A stretch of 64,000 nt of DNA from Theropithecus gelada (GCF_003255815.1 NC_037668.1:87775783-87839782); one strand, 5' to 3'; positions 33,855-46,250 are shown, counted from the stretch's first letter. Notes: generated by a model not told the origin, from the letters alone. Made by a program: numbers and translations.

Positions 33855-34450
33855 AAAACAAAACTGTGCAAGGTGCCAGGGATAAAAAAGGAATATAGTC
33901 TACTGGTGAGATGGTAATAAGTCCCCAAATAAAAATATACAATATGTTGCGTATGATGATGGATGTTAAAGAATTCTAAGAAGCCGCAGGAAAGTTGACC
34001 TAGATCTGTCTGGGAGTCTCAGGGGAATTGTGTTTGAATTCAAACATAAAAGATGTTTAGGGGGACAAGATGGGGAGTTGGTGGGGGTTGGGGTAGGTAG
34101 AGAGGAAACAAAGAGCTCAGATGAAAGACTGGGAGTTATAAATGGCACAGGCATGTGTGAGACAAGGCCTGCTTGAGGCAAGGCAAGTTATTCATTATGA
34201 CTGGGCAGGACGTGCTGAGAGAATATCAGTAGTAGGAGAAGAGATTGGCCAGGTGGATAGGGACCAGACTTTGCCTTGCTAAGGAGTTGGGAGTTCACCC
34301 TCTTATCAGTGGGGTGTCTCTGTGGTGTTTTAATCAGGAGAATTATAAAATTGGATGGTGGGTTTACTTTTTGGAAGTAGGGTGTAGGAAGCATTGGGAA
34401 CACAAAGAAATTAGAAGCAACCTGGTATGGGATTCCCCTCTGATTCGTCT
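33855..34450 (-). mobile_element. L2, antisense
   Basis: AAGGTGCCAGGGATAAAAAA, then CAAGGCCTGCTTGAGGCAAG and TCAGTAGTAGGAGAAGAGAT resemble the reversed L2. Diverged. Together with the preceding copy it forms a tail-to-tail pair. Confidence 0.55.
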
Positions 34451-34602
34451 TCATATTTCCAGATTGTGCTCAGCACAGTGCAGGGCACATGATCTATACA
34501 TTAATTGTATCATTTGTTCAAGAGGCAAAAGAAAATGAGGTGCCTACTTTTAAACTAGAGCACAAATAGAAAGCTATACCAGCTTTACAATTCATACTTC
34601 AC

Positions 34603-34810
34603 CTGTGTTACTCAGATCACACAGGTAGAGGGCATTTTCCAGCTTCCTGAACCTGTCTATCCACGTCTCACATTCTTCAGCCTCATTCTTCACAGCTGGA
34701 TTCACGAAGGGCTGGGAGACTGGCCTGATCTTTAAAGGTTTCAGAGGATCTTTGCGTGCTGAAGTTTCAGCAGGAGAGCTTTCTGGCTGCAGCTCCTCTT
34801 CTGGAGTTTT
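34603..34810 (-). CDS. C1orf87: C1orf87 internal exon (linker plus EF-hand entry)
   Basis: A 208-nt minus-strand exon. The acceptor lies just above 34810 (TTGTTGTTTTGGTAG on the minus strand) and the donor CACAG|GTGAAG just below 34603. It enters in phase 0 and leaves in phase 1, reading 69 full codons. The first half is acidic and Pro/Ser-rich (EEELQPESSPAETS), probably a disordered linker, followed by a basic patch (KDPLKPLKIRP). The second half (CETWIDRFRKLENALYLCDLSNT) is an amphipathic helix followed by the start of an EF-hand loop. The intron falls inside that loop, after its fifth residue. The phase matches both neighbours exactly, which is strong evidence for a real exon. Confidence 0.87.
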
Positions 34811-35274
34811 CTACCAAAACAACAAAAGCATTGGCAACACATTCACCACCCAGAGCTTCTCCAGTCTCTTGGCCAAAGATGAGGCCACACAACTAGCAAG
34901 ATTTATTGCAAGGTTTGACTTTGGAAAGCTAAGAGGACGAGCTTCAAATCTTCAGTGCCACAAGATCGTATCTGCCAAATCTTGGATACAAACATGTTAA
35001 GTGTGTGTGTCTGAAGAGAAGGGTGACATCATGATGTTTATTCAGTTTTCATTTTTGACTTGCATGAAGCAAAGAACATTGTAACTGACTGAGGCTTTTC
35101 ATGATGTTCTACTCTGTTTTGTACTAGTAGGGTGTGCAGGGGGTAGACTTCAGACAATGCTCATACTTCTTGATAGAAATACCTCTGGGTCATGAGTGTG
35201 AAGTTTTTGACAAAAGATTATCGAAACAATAGTGATATTATCTTAGGCTTATGGGTCCATTTTAAAGGATGCTA

Positions 35275-35400
35275 AAGCACTCTTAGTCTGCCAGTCCTGT
35301 TCATTTAGCAAAGGAGGCTGGGGCCCAGAAAGTACAAGGGGTTTACTAAGATCACACACATCTTATAGTAGACCTAAGACTAGAAGCAGGGCATAAAGAC
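35275..35400 (-). mobile_element. MIR, antisense, fragment
   Basis: AAGGAGGCTGGGGCCCAGAA and TTTACTAAGATCACACACAT. Confidence 0.6.
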
Positions 35401-36365
35401 TATCTCATCTTAGTGTCCTAACCTCATTGCCAGTATCAAATAGAGGTGTTTTAGGATTAAATAGACACATCAGTCCCAGCAGTGCCATATAAGGCATTCT
35501 GACCTTTACCATGTGCAGCGAGTGGGCATCTATTATTTGATCTGCCCAGCTCACCTTTTGCAGAAATTGCCCTTCCTGCTGATCCACACGGCTGTAGAAA
35601 GAACTGCTATGTTCTATCTGCATAGTTTAGGACTGGGCATCTATTGCAAAATGAGCCAAAAATCCATTGTCTAGGAATTTTGGTACTATTTGTGAGAGAA
35701 AAATGGAGGTGATTCTGTGTGAGATATTGGAACTCTAGCAGGTTTTCCCTTTTGTGTACTGCAAATGAGGAAAAGCTTGTCTGCTGAGAAAGAAAGACAG
35801 AGAATATGAAACCGACAACAGAGAGAAGAAAAAAGATATAGGAAGTCTTGATGGTGTTAGAGTCTCTGGTTTTAGTTCATTGTTGTATTTCTGTCCTTTG
35901 GGAGCATAATATGCTTCTCTATTCTTCCAATAAATTAAGTTAGTAGGGTTGGTTTTGTTCATTGCAATGTAAATATTCCTAACTAATTCACCATAAAATT
36001 ATGCCTCTAACTTTTGTATACCATCTGTATTCCCCCAACTTTCAAATGTCTGAATTTTTCCAATTTTGTACCTTTGCCTCAAACTTCTCATATATAAGCT
36101 GTGAGAATCCCAGAGACCTAAAGAATTGTAAGTGCAATGAGAAGCCAAATTCTGAGTTGGTTAACAAACATGGATTAAGCTGCTGCTGGGGAATGTAAAG
36201 AATTCTTTTGTTTGAGATCATGGAATGCTATATGAAATTGTACCCACATGGATGACAAACAACCAGTACATTTTAAGGAATTCCTATAAAAAGAATTCTA
36301 CTTTGATAAAATCAATTTTGGGAAAAGTAGAAAGTTTTTGTACAGCAAATTAGAATAGTGATTCA

Positions 36366-36594
36366 TTTTTTTTTTTTTTTTTTTTGAGACGGAGTCTTGC
36401 TCTGTCACCCAGGCTGGAGTGCAGTGGTGTGATCTCGGATCACTGCAAGCTCCGCCTCCCGGATCCACACCATTCTCTTGCCTCAGCCTCCTGAGTAGCT
36501 GGGACTACAGGCACCTGCCACCATGCCCGGCTAATTTTTTTGAAGTTTTTAGTAGAGACAGGGTTTCACCGTGTTAGCCAGGATGGTCTCGATC
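36366..36594 (-). mobile_element. AluY-type, 5'-truncated
   Basis: T-run, then GAGACGGAGTCTTGCTCTGT, GCAAGCTCCGCCTCCCGGAT and GTTAGCCAGGATGGTCTCGA (Y-type states). It ends abruptly at GGTCTCGAT, so the first ~80 bp of the Alu are missing. GTGATTC is shared by both flanks. Confidence 0.92.
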
Positions 36595-36884
36595 ACGTGA
36601 TTCTTATACTTTGTTTAGAGCATTGGACTACTTTAGAAATCAGATGAAAGCTTTAGAAAATCTGACCAGACTAATACACATTTGCATACATTTTGATGGA
36701 TAATTTTAGAAAGATCACAGGTGCCCTTGGATCTGAGAAATTAATTTTAAGTAGTTTTATATTTCTTTAGATAGTTCAACACTCTCTCTTTGACCACTGC
36801 AGACAAGGGAAAGGGGAGATTTGTAGGGATCTGAATCAGACTTAAGCAAGTAACTAACAATGTAACTAACATATCCTTCACTGT

Positions 36885-37405
36885 TTTGGTCCCACTGTAT
36901 CTGGATGAAATTCACATTCCTTGGCCTGGCACACAAAACCATTTATATTCTAGTTCTTGCTTATCTTCCCAGCTTATCTTCTTTTAGCCCTATATACATA
37001 TCTTCTTCTTTGGCCACAAAAAACCTGAAAAATTGAAGCTGTTTTATACCTTTTTGCCATTATAATGCTGTTACCTCTGTTCTAAAAGCCCTTCTTGCCA
37101 TATATGCCTTGATTGTTTGGGTTCTTACTCATTCTTCAAGACTTGGCTAATTGTTTACTTACTGTGGGAAGCTTTCCCCAACAGCCCCAGGCTGGGCAAG
37201 ATGTGAATCTTTGTAGCTCCCCAACCCATCACAGCACTCCTACTGGATGTTGTCTATGTCTGCTTCAAGTATTACCTCTACCAGAGATCCAGAGGCTGGG
37301 CCTGTGAGATAGTTTTTAATGTATCCTTGAGGTCTGGCTAGTGACTGGCACACAGTAGGTCGTCAAGACATGTTTAATGAATGAATAAGTGAATGAATGA
37401 ATGAT
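36885..37405 (+). mobile_element. L2 3' end
   Basis: CATTCCTTGGCCTGGCACAC, CATTCTTCAAGACTTGGCTA and the end GCACACAGTAGGTCGTCAAG followed by AATGAATGAATAAG. Confidence 0.83.
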
Positions 37406-38326
37406 TTCCTCAGGGACAATAAGCAACTTGCTTTACTGCTTTACCAGACCCCTGCTTTAATTTCCCTTTCTAAAAAGTGGGACAATCAATTCTGTTTGTG
37501 CAGGAATGTGAGAAGAATCAATTATCACAGAGATGCAATAAATTCCTTAAACAAGAGGCAAAATAAAAGAGCAAAGTATATTTTTTATAATCTTATTCAC
37601 AACAGACTTAACACTCAAGGAGAAAAGCATTTGCTGTTGTTTCTTGCATGGCAAGAGGCTTGCCAAAATGGGTACTATTTTCTAAAATATTTCAACGTGT
37701 GAAGTGCATGAGGAGGCCTCCCGTCATTTTAAGATGAATTATGTTCTAATCCGGGCATTTAAAAAACAACAACAGAAAAACTCAGGCTGTTTTTCAATTC
37801 TGTCTACAACTTCTTCTGGCTAAATGCTGGGAATATTAAAATGGGTTTTAACTGCTTGCCAGATTTTTTTTTCTTTCTTCTTTTTAATCAGAGAGGCTAT
37901 TACATTTTAAAATGTGATGTCTGGGGAAAAGGTCACCCTTAGTTTCTGGAAGTTGAAATTAAGATGTTAAAATAGATCTCATAACCACTCTTTATTTTCA
38001 TGGCAGTTTGTGAATCGGTCACAAGATTTGGAAGGACACCCAGACGTGTGCTGTGCTACAAGTCTAATTTCTTGGGGCAGGTGGCAAGCCCATCACCAAG
38101 TGATGGCAATAGGTCTCTGCAAACCAGCAAGGACAGAAACTAACCCACACTCGAGTTCTTTTGCCTCCTTCTTTGCCCAAGGAGAATCTTGAAGGCAAAG
38201 ATAGTCTGACATCAAGGGTTTGGGAGAAAATCAAAACCCACAGGAGAGAGCCCCATCCAGCGTCAGAGAAAAGGCCAAGTATCCACGAAAACCTTCCCCC
38301 AAACTCTATATGCCCCAGGTGCATAC

Positions 38327-38406
38327 CATATGTTCAGTTTTGCTTTGAGACATCTCAGGGCCTTCAGGCTCCGTTGGAGGGGCTGGGGCTTTCTTTTCAT
38401 TCTTCC
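38327..38406 (-). CDS. C1orf87: C1orf87 internal exon (charged/proline-rich linker)
   Basis: An 80-nt minus-strand exon between an acceptor (CATTCTTGTTCAG preceded by a T-run) and a donor (CATATG|GTATGC). Two bases complete a Gly codon from the upstream exon, then 26 codons follow: KNEKKAPAPPTEPEGPE and onward to TEHM. The composition (Lys, Pro, Glu) suggests a flexible linker between the two EF-hand-like regions. It leaves in phase 0 into the 34603-34810 exon. Confidence 0.82.
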
Positions 38407-38529
38407 CTGAACAAGAATGAAAAAAAAATGGAAGGGTTTAGCTTTGTCTCTTCGTTTAATACATACATATACACCAGTCAACAACAACAACAAAAAAATG
38501 CAGGCTTTGCTCTGTGGTTGGCACTGTGT

Positions 38530-38905
38530 TAAGTAATGGGAACACTCTGATGAATGAGAAAAACCTGGTTCCCACCTTGGTGGACCTTAGATTTGGAAGT
38601 AGATGTTAAACAATGACTCTAAATTATTACTTAGTCACAAGTTACTATAAATAAAACTAAAGAAAGAGATGAGAAAATAGGAAAGTGTTTAAACTTATTT
38701 GGGGCAGGGGTGACAGTGGTGGGGGTTTTGGAGGAAGTGACACAAATTCGCAACCTGAAGGATTGGTTTTAGTTGTGTTTGTAGCACTTATCACTACTGA
38801 AGAGGAGTTATCCAGGCAAAGATGATGGTAGTGATGCACACAGAGCAGAGAGTTCTAGAAAAGCAGAGACAACAGCCTGTAGCAAGGCCCTAAGAAAGGC
38901 TTTTA
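38530..38905 (-). mobile_element. L2, antisense
   Basis: CCTGGTTCCCACCTTGGTGG (region near 38565) and AGCCTGTAGCAAGGCCCTAA. Diverged. Confidence 0.6.
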
Positions 38906-39434
38906 TAACTTAGGGAGTTGAAGGGATGTCTTCCTGTGGTCCTGCCTCTTAAGAACCTCTGTCCCTCCTTTTACACACATGTGCATCCAAAGGACCACGC
39001 ACAACCTTTCTCATCTTCCTTCCTTGCTCCTTTCAATGGTCAGTGGTACTGGACGGGAAGAGGTTGAACAGCCTCATCCCTAATCCAGTGGATTCTGTTT
39101 TCCAGGCACTACTTGCTGCAGGCTGCTGTCTTCATGAATAGAAGAGATTTTCATGGGATGCAGGCAAAACACAAACAAACATTAAGACCTGTCGAAATCC
39201 TCTAAGCCTTACTGTAGGTATCCTTCATTGATCACTCAGTACCTTCCATCTGACTTGGTGACTTATTTATTTTGCAAGTCTGTGTGATGACCATACAGCA
39301 CAGGTTTCTGGGAGCCTCAGCTTTATTATTCAGTGCATAATTCAGATATGCCATTAACAAATGCATATTATTTCTAAATTGAGTCTCACTGTTTTATATA
39401 AGAATGATTTAATCCATAAATTTTAAACAAAAGA

Positions 39435-39690
39435 GACAGTGTACCATAGTGGTTGAGAGTATAAGCTCTGGAGCTAGATGCCTTGGCATTGATTCCTGGC
39501 TTTGTTCCTTGTTAGCTGCATGACCTTGAGCAAGTTAGTTGTCCTCTCTGTGCCTCAGTTTCCTCTTCTGTACAAAGGGGATAATGACACCTATAGGCTA
39601 TTGTAAGGATTAAATGGACTAGAAAGTGTAAAGCAAGTATCTGAAACACAGCAAGTGTTCAGTAAATGTTAACTAATAGTGTTATCTAGG
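39435..39690 (+). mobile_element. MIR, nearly full length
   Basis: TACCATAGTGGTTGAGAGTA, GCTGCATGACCTTGAGCAAG, CTGTGCCTCAGTTTCCTCTT and the tail AGCAAGTGTTCAGTAAATGT. The best-preserved MIR in the window. Confidence 0.95.
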
Positions 39691-40319
39691 TAAGGATGTT
39701 TTTATAAGTAAATTCACATACCAATTTAAAAGTCTTTTATTATATGGACTTTTAGTATCACACTTAATGAATCATTACAAAAGTTCTCCCTCAGTTTCTT
39801 GATGAAGAAGACATGTGGTTTCATAATCTTCTTTGAAGCCCGAGCACCCCTCATGAGAATTAAATACTCAATGAATGTATGTTGACTAAATGAATGATCA
39901 TGTGTCCTAATACATAGTTTGAAAAATAAAGTCACTAGATATTTAGTGCCATTTTTCCAATTTCTTTTCTAATCCTGGGAGAGGAGTGATTTTTCTCTGT
40001 ATTTCTTTATTCTCTCAAATCTACCCCAGATGCTATATAGAGCAAACCTTAATAGTGGCTAAATGAAGACTATGATGGCATCCAGTTAGGACGGCCCCTT
40101 CAAGGCAGATCTTATTTGATCTCTTGAACGTTTAAGTTGTCATGAGAACCCATCATCACCTAGTAGCATTGGCTACTGCTTATTTCAACCACTATGTGAA
40201 AGAAAAGCTTTCTGTTTATTATAAAAGGTTCAAAATACTCTGAATCATACAGCTCTCCTGTTAAAGGGATTCTTGAAGCAGTATTTGAGGAAAGGGGAGG
40301 AGATGAACAGACAGACCTA

Positions 40320-40500
40320 ACATCTAACCCTGATTCTTCTCTTTGCCAGCTTCAAGCTTCTGGGTCCTAATTCTTTCATTTGTGAAATTACAGAAATTTG
40401 CAATAACACCGTGGAGATTAAAAAAATCCTATGTAAAATACCTAATACAGGGAAGATGCTCAATTCAAGGTATTATTATCTGTTGTTGTGTTATTATTAT
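40320..40500 (+). mobile_element. MIR
   Basis: Weak core (CTAATTCTTTCATTTGTGAA) and tail AATACAGGGAAGATGCTCAA. Confidence 0.6.
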
Positions 40501-40984
40501 TATGTACCCTTAAGCAAATCGAGTTTCCCCAGAGAAGAGAAACTAACATTAATTATGATGTACCAGACATTATCCTTTTAAAAATAAGATCTAGAACCTA
40601 AACTTTGTCCTAGCCCCATTCCTCTCTGCTATCTGCACTTCTAAAACTTCCATTAGGAAAAAGTACATGCTAGTCTACTTGGTCTCCTTTAAGCTTCCCT
40701 TTCTCCTTCCTAATAGCTAATAGCATATAAAAAGGTAATGGCTTGCACATGTAAAAATTGTTTGAAAAACCTGAGGCAGAGCTATTTTTTTTTCTTTCTA
40801 ACACAGCAAGAAGGATAAATAATAACCATCTGTCTAGTCTGCCAGTTGAAGATTTGTACCAGAGGAAATAAGCCAAGCTGGCTTCTAGAGATTTCCAGGT
40901 GTTGGAGGGCCAGGTTTTACAGGGTTTACAGTGAGTTCTGATAGTTACATAGCCAGTGCTCCTGTCTGCCCTCACTAATGACTT

Positions 40985-41170
40985 GAAGTCAGTAGCCTTT
41001 AGCACTGGCCGCATGTTAGACCCACCTGGGCGGCTTTAAAAATTACCAGTGCTCAGGAATAACACCAGACCAATTAAGTCAGAATCTCAGGAGGTGAGAA
41101 CCCAGCTCAGTACTTTATAAAAAATTCCCTAGGTGATTCTAAAGTAAAACCAGGATAGAGAACAACTGAT
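40985..41170 (+). mobile_element. hAT-Charlie MITE (MER5-type)
   Basis: GCATGTTAGACCCACCTGGG, AAGTCAGAATCTCAGGAGGT, CCCTAGGTGATTCTAAAGTA and the end GATAGAGAACAACTG. Confidence 0.78.
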
Positions 41171-41224
41171 TTTAATAAAAGCTTCTGGCTTCAGTGGGCC
41201 TACTGAATGAAGCTTTTGTGAGAA

Positions 41225-41400
41225 GAAAACTCATATATATCAAATATCTACAAATGACAGACATTTCCACATAATCTAAAGAATTAAACCTGTGAGGTAG
41301 AAATTATCCCCATTTGACAGATGAGGAAACCGATGCAATGAACATTTTAGTTCCCTCCTTAAGATAACAGAGGCAGGGTTACATCTGTGGCTTGAACTAA
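41225..41400 (-). mobile_element. MIR, antisense
   Basis: CATTTGACAGATGAGGAAAC and AACCTGTGAGGTAGAAATTA. Confidence 0.78.
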
Positions 41401-41404
41401 TTCA

Positions 41405-41850
41405 TTAATATAAGAAACATTTAAGTGCTTACTATATGCTGGGCACTATCTTTCCTTCATAGAGTGTGCATTCTGGTGGTGAGAACAAAGAGATGCGTCA
41501 AAGAATGTCAGGTAGTGATAAGTGCTATAAACCACAGCTAAAACCAATGACTGGGGGATGGAAAGGAATGGTAGTTGCCATTTTAGATAGAGAATTCACC
41601 AATGACCTCTTTAAAGAAGTGACATTTAAATAAAACCCTGAACAGAGGAGAAATGAGAGCAAGCTGTGAAAATATATGGATAAAGAGCATTGGAGGAAAA
41701 TGTTACAGCAAAGGCAAAGACCACGAGATAGGAGTGATTGGTGCACCAAGCAATAACTGAGAGCAGAGCCTGGGTGAGGCAGAATGAAAAGGGAAGAGAA
41801 ATGGGTGAAGTGTTCACAGGGCTAAAAGGCCCCATGGGCCACATGATCTG
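41405..41850 (-). mobile_element. L2, antisense
   Basis: CTTACTATATGCTGGGCACT, GTCAGGTAGTGATAAGTGCT, AAAGAAGTGACATTTAAATA and AAAGGCAAAGACCACGAGAT follow the reversed L2 3' end in order. Confidence 0.83.
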
Positions 41851-41866
41851 ACTGAAGCTGATTTCT

Positions 41867-41909
41867 GTGTGTGTGTGTTTGTGTGTTTGTGTGTGTGTGT
41901 GTGTGTGTG
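41867..41909 (+). repeat. (GT)n microsatellite, interrupted
   Basis: GT units broken by two TTT interruptions, then 11 clean units. Confidence 0.93.
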
Positions 41910-42749
41910 CTTTTCAGCATTCATTTTTTTTCCCCTCTGGTGATTCCCTCCTTCATTATCCCCTTCTGAAGATAGCAACTATGTTTTGCTTTGTAGTAAC
42001 TGCTCCTACCCCATCCCAGTGCACTATGGTTTGGTTGGATTGACTCTCCAGTTCCAAGTCCAAGCTTGATCTCTGATTAGTTTAAGTCTATCATGGTAAC
42101 CTAATCACAGTCTTGGTTCAATGATGGACATAAAACTCAATCTGAGCCTCTATATGAGAAGAAATACATGCTACAGTTTCTTAGGTAGTAAAGTTCTCTC
42201 CTTCTTGGGAGAACACCTATCCAAAGAGCATGCTGTGAGGATGTGATGGCCATAGCTACCATAGCTATTTTGCTATTGCAGAATGTCCAAGTAGTTGAGG
42301 GACTACTGTATAGAGCCTGAAGATGATGCCAACAGCAGGTAAGGCAGATCAGAGAGTCAGAAAGAAGGCAGATCCTTGATTTTGATATTTGAATGACTAG
42401 ATCAAACTGTTCTTGAAGTCCTTGCTGCTGCCAGAATTTTCAGCTAAATAAACCAAAATCTTTATATTGTCTAAGCCAATTGCGTTTGCTTTTCTGTCCC
42501 TTCAATAGATGTAGTTCTAATTAGTAACTAATATGAGTATTTTTTTTCCTTAGCAAAAGGGAGGCCAACCCTTCACCATTTTTCTGTTTTCTTGAATGAT
42601 TGATAGGTATTCAAGAAATGTTTGAGGGGTGTCAATGAGCTTCTTATGCTACTTCTCATTTCCTTTGAATCTTCCCTTGTCAGCAGTCATAGTGGAACTC
42701 TGCTGTTTGCTTTCTGCATGATCTTCTTCCCCTCTCTCATTCACAGGCT
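41910..42749. other. Unassigned; possible old LTR
   Basis: The end at 42440-42530 (AGCTAAATAAACCAAAATCT, CTAAGCCAATTGCGTTTGCT, TTAGTAACTAAT) looks like the 3' part of an old ERVL/MaLR-type LTR. I cannot name it. Confidence 0.35.
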
Positions 42750-43830
42750 CCACAGTGAAGAGATTCAAATTTGAGCTCATACTTCATTTTTGTGAAATAC
42801 TATTTTAGACATTAGAACTTACCATGTTTAGAGGGCCTAAGCTCTTTTTATATTTGTCTTAATGGGAGTTCATCATATTTCTTAGATCTGTGGCTTAAAG
42901 TCTTTTACTACTTTTGGAAGATTCTCAGTCATAATTGCTTCAACTTCATCTTTATTCTCTTTCTCCTATTTTTCTTTGACTTAAGTTACATGTATGTTAG
43001 ATGTTGTCACCATTTCCTATGTGTCTCTTGCATATTTTTTTTTGACAGGGTCTCACTCTTTTTGCACAAGCTGGAGTGTAGTGGCATAACCAGAGCTCAC
43101 TGCAGCCTCAACCTCATGGGCACAAGTGATCTTCCCACCTCTGCCTCCCAAGTAGCTGGGACTACAGGCATGCACCTCTATGCCTGGCTAATTTCTTTAT
43201 TATTTGTAGAGACAGGGTTTTACCTTGTTGCCCAGGCTGGTCTCAAACTCCAGGGCTCAAGTGATCCTCCCACTTTGGCATCCCAAAGTGTTAGGACAGT
43301 GGGTGTGAGCCACTGTACCCAGATTCTTACATACTTTTAAATGTATTACATCCTAATTTTTCATCCATGCTTCAATCTGGATATTTTCTGTTGAACTATA
43401 TTACAATTCACTAGTCCTCTCATCAGTGATGTCTAATCTGTTAAACCCATCTATTGAGCTTTTAAATATTAATTTTTATAAATTTAAGTCTACATATTCC
43501 ATTTGATTCCTTTTATAGATTCAAATTCTTTGCTGAAAATTCCCCATCTTGTCATTCATTTTCTTGAGCATATTAATTACAGTTATTTCAAAATCTATGT
43601 CCTGTTTTACATCATCCATGGCAATTTTTAATTGAAGCTGGACATACTGTATGAAAAACTTAAGAGATTTTTGTATGATACATCCTTTCACAGAGAGCTT
43701 TTTTCCCCCTACTGTCTGGTAGTTCAATTTGAATTCCAAGTAAGAGTCTTTGAACAAATATTCTTTTGTATGTTATCTAATCTTCTAGTTGTTCTTCCCA
43801 GGAGGTTTGGCTTGCTGGAAAGTAGTCTCT
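42750..43830 (-). mobile_element. Old L1 5'-region, antisense, with nested Alu
   Basis: After the Alu: CCATTTGATTCCTTTTATAG, TGCTGAAAATTCCCCATCTT and CTTGAGCATATTAATTACAG fit the reversed 5' region of an old L1M-type element. Confidence 0.6.
43027..43323 (-). mobile_element. AluJ-type, full length, nested in the L1
   Basis: TTTTTTTTGACAGGGTCTCA through GTGTGAGCCACTGTACCCAG. The flanks TCTTGCATATT and TCTTACATACT look like an aged target duplication. Confidence 0.93.
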
Positions 43831-44334
43831 CCTTGTCATTAGTGTAAGTCACAGATATTAAGTATTTATATGAAAATTATATGTACATTGAAAAACAAGT
43901 TCCCAGGATTTTTATGATTCCTAATGATATAAATTTTCTAATAAAGGCAGTATATATAAAATGAGTCATCTCAATTAGGTTTATATAGCATCTTTGAGTG
44001 CAGAGGGGTCCTAGGAAAGAGAAAATTCACAGTTCTACACACCCATAAGGAGTATCTTTCTTTAGTTTCTGTATAATGCCCCTCCTTCACTTTCATAATA
44101 TCTACCTGTGCAGCAAAAGAATAGACAGAAAAAATGGCTCACTCAGTGCTTAAGAGCATTTAATCATCATAGATCCAGCAGTACAGAAATGAGAAGAGAC
44201 CAAGACATCGACTAAGTAGATAAGCAGTGAGCTATCACAACAGCAATGCAACAGCAACACTACCCCAACTCTGTGGTTCTGGAGAGTGACACATTGCCTA
44301 TGAAAATTAGTGATGTGTTGCCTATTTTGTTTGT

Positions 44335-44480
44335 CAGAGTCACAATCACCCTATAAGATCAATGGGATAGGTTTGCATTTTTCTTTTATATTTTGCCCGT
44401 TTTAGAGATGAGAAAAATGAGGCAGAGAGAAATAAAATAAGTGTTCCAATATAAGGTAGTTATTTAGTTGTGTGAGACTT
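44335..44480 (-). mobile_element. MIR, antisense
   Basis: TTTTAGAGATGAGAAAAATG, then AGGCAGAGAGAAAT. Confidence 0.6.
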
Positions 44481-44527
44481 CAATTTATCTTTTTACATAT
44501 TTTTCTGCTATTCCATATGCTATGGTA

Positions 44528-44770
44528 TTAATTGTGTAGCCCCCTACCCCAAATTTACATGTTGAATCTCTAATCTCAAAATGTGACTGTATTTGGAGAC
44601 AGGGCCTTTAGAGAGGTGATTAAGTAAAAATGAAGCTGTTAGGGTGGGCTCTAACCCAATCTGACTGGTGTCCTTATAAGAAGAGGAAATTTAGACCTAT
44701 AGAGATACCAGGGATGCACACACACAGAGGAAAGCCATGTGAGGTCACTCAAGTATCCACCTAGCATCAG
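44528..44770 (+). mobile_element. MLT1-type LTR, 5' half
   Basis: ATGTGACTGTATTTGGAGAC, GGGCCTTTAGAGAGGTGATT and GACTGGTGTCCTTATAAGAA. The 3' half is missing. Confidence 0.88.
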
Positions 44771-45134
44771 AAGAGCTACTGCTATAGTTTTTCAGCATTC
44801 TCAGCCCTACCCACGTGTGAAACCTCAGGTCAGGTGAACAGCCACGTGACATCACTTCAATGGTCTCCTCATTGAAAGTACGATGCTTTGTAAGAGATTC
44901 AAGTGCAGACACCTTCTTAGAGTCTTAAACTATGTTGTAGTCCAAGAATCAGCTGTATGGAATCCCCTCTGAAATCCTTCCTCCAGCTGCTTGGCATTTC
45001 CGTGGAGACCCTAGAACCATCTGTGTGGTGACACTAGCTATGAGATTCTGATAATAGTACCCCTTCTTCTATGTTCCCTCAGCCTTAAGGTGGTAGCTGC
45101 TTTCTACAGTTACTAGTGTCTGGGTTACCTCCCT

Positions 45135-45600
45135 GTAGTGGATTGAATTGTGTCCTCAAAAATATGTTCAAGTTGTAATCACTGGTACCTGTGAATCTGA
45201 GCTTATTTGGAAACAAGATCTTTTCAGATGTCATCAAGTTAAGATGAAGTCATTCTAGATTAGGGCAGGCCCTACTTAGAATGACTGGTGTCTTTATAAG
45301 ATAAAGAAGAGGAACACTTGGATACAGAGACACACAGAAGTCAGAAAGGAGAAGGCCTTGTGAAAACAAAGACAGAGATTGGAGTTACACAATAAGAAGC
45401 CAAAGGAGGCCTGGGGCTACTAGAAGCTGAAACTGGCAAGAAAGAACTCTTCTCTAGAGTGTTCAGAGAAAGCCTGGCCACGCGTACACCTTGATTTTGT
45501 ATTTCCAGCCTCCAGAACTGTGAGAGAATAAACTACTATTGTTTTAAGCCACTAAGATTGTGGTATTTTGTATGGCAGCCCTGGGAAATGAATATACTCA
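45135..45600 (+). mobile_element. MLT1-type LTR, nearly full
   Basis: AGTGGATTGAATTGTGTCCT, AGAATGACTGGTGTCTTTAT, CCAGCCTCCAGAACTGTGAG and GGTATTTTGTATGGCAGCCC. Confidence 0.9.
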
Positions 45601-45736
45601 CCATATTCTTTTTTATCCTTCAACCTTTGGATATTTACATAACCAATTCTCTTTAGTAAATTCTCTCTGCTTGAAATACCTAGTAAGATTTCTTAGGTTT
45701 TTCCACCTGGATGTAGACTGATATATTTAATCCCGA

Positions 45737-45744
<8 letters not shown>

Positions 45745-45788
<44 letters not shown>
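45745..45788 (+). repeat. (AC)22 microsatellite
   Basis: An uninterrupted 44-bp AC run. Confidence 0.96.
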
Positions 45789-45793
<5 letters not shown>

Positions 45794-45879
45794 TTTAGTA
45801 CTTTGTATTTTGATCCAAAGGGCAATCACTAAATGGTTGATGGATGTAGTAAATAGAAAAACTACAACAGCAGATTAAT

Positions 45880-46250
45880 ATCAATGCATATTTTTTCACC
45901 TGTCATATTTAAAACTTGCTAATTGCTAAATATTTTCCCCAATGCATCGTTACAATTTTCACTTAATAATATGTCTTGGAAATCTTCCTGTAGCAACCCA
46001 GCCATATTATTTTACAATTGCATCATTTTATCAATTGGTTATACTGTAATTTAATTAAATAGTCCCCAAAGGATCTTTCTGTTAATTCTGTTTTTAAAAA
46101 TGTTTACCAAAAAAAGCTACACTAAACATATATATACTCTCACAGGTTTCTTTTGTTGAGACACCAGTAGAATAAATACCCAGCTATGAGCTTCTTTGAT
46201 CTAAGCGACTGTGCACTTGAAATTCTAATAAATAATACTAACGTCTGTAA
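45880..46250 (-). mobile_element. Probable old L1/HAL1-type fragment
   Basis: AATCTTCCTGTAGCAACCCA and CCAGTAGAATAAATACCCAG resemble an antisense L1-type stretch. Weak. Confidence 0.3.

Larger units (their letters stand above)
27868..34602 (-). other. C1orf87: C1orf87 last intron (6.7 kb)
   Basis: Intron between the two last exons, holding a Tigger-type MITE, three Alus, MIRs, L2s and an 84-bp Alu 5' fragment, listed separately. The stretches 27868-28318, 29560-30084, 30270-30745 (AT-rich) and 31500-32340 show no feature I can name. Confidence 0.8.
34811..38326 (-). other. C1orf87: C1orf87 intron (3.5 kb)
   Basis: Intron with a MIR, a truncated AluY and an L2 3' end. The stretches 34811-35270, 35400-36365 and 37410-38326 show no recognisable element apart from an AT-rich tract near 37860. 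Confidence 0.8.
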
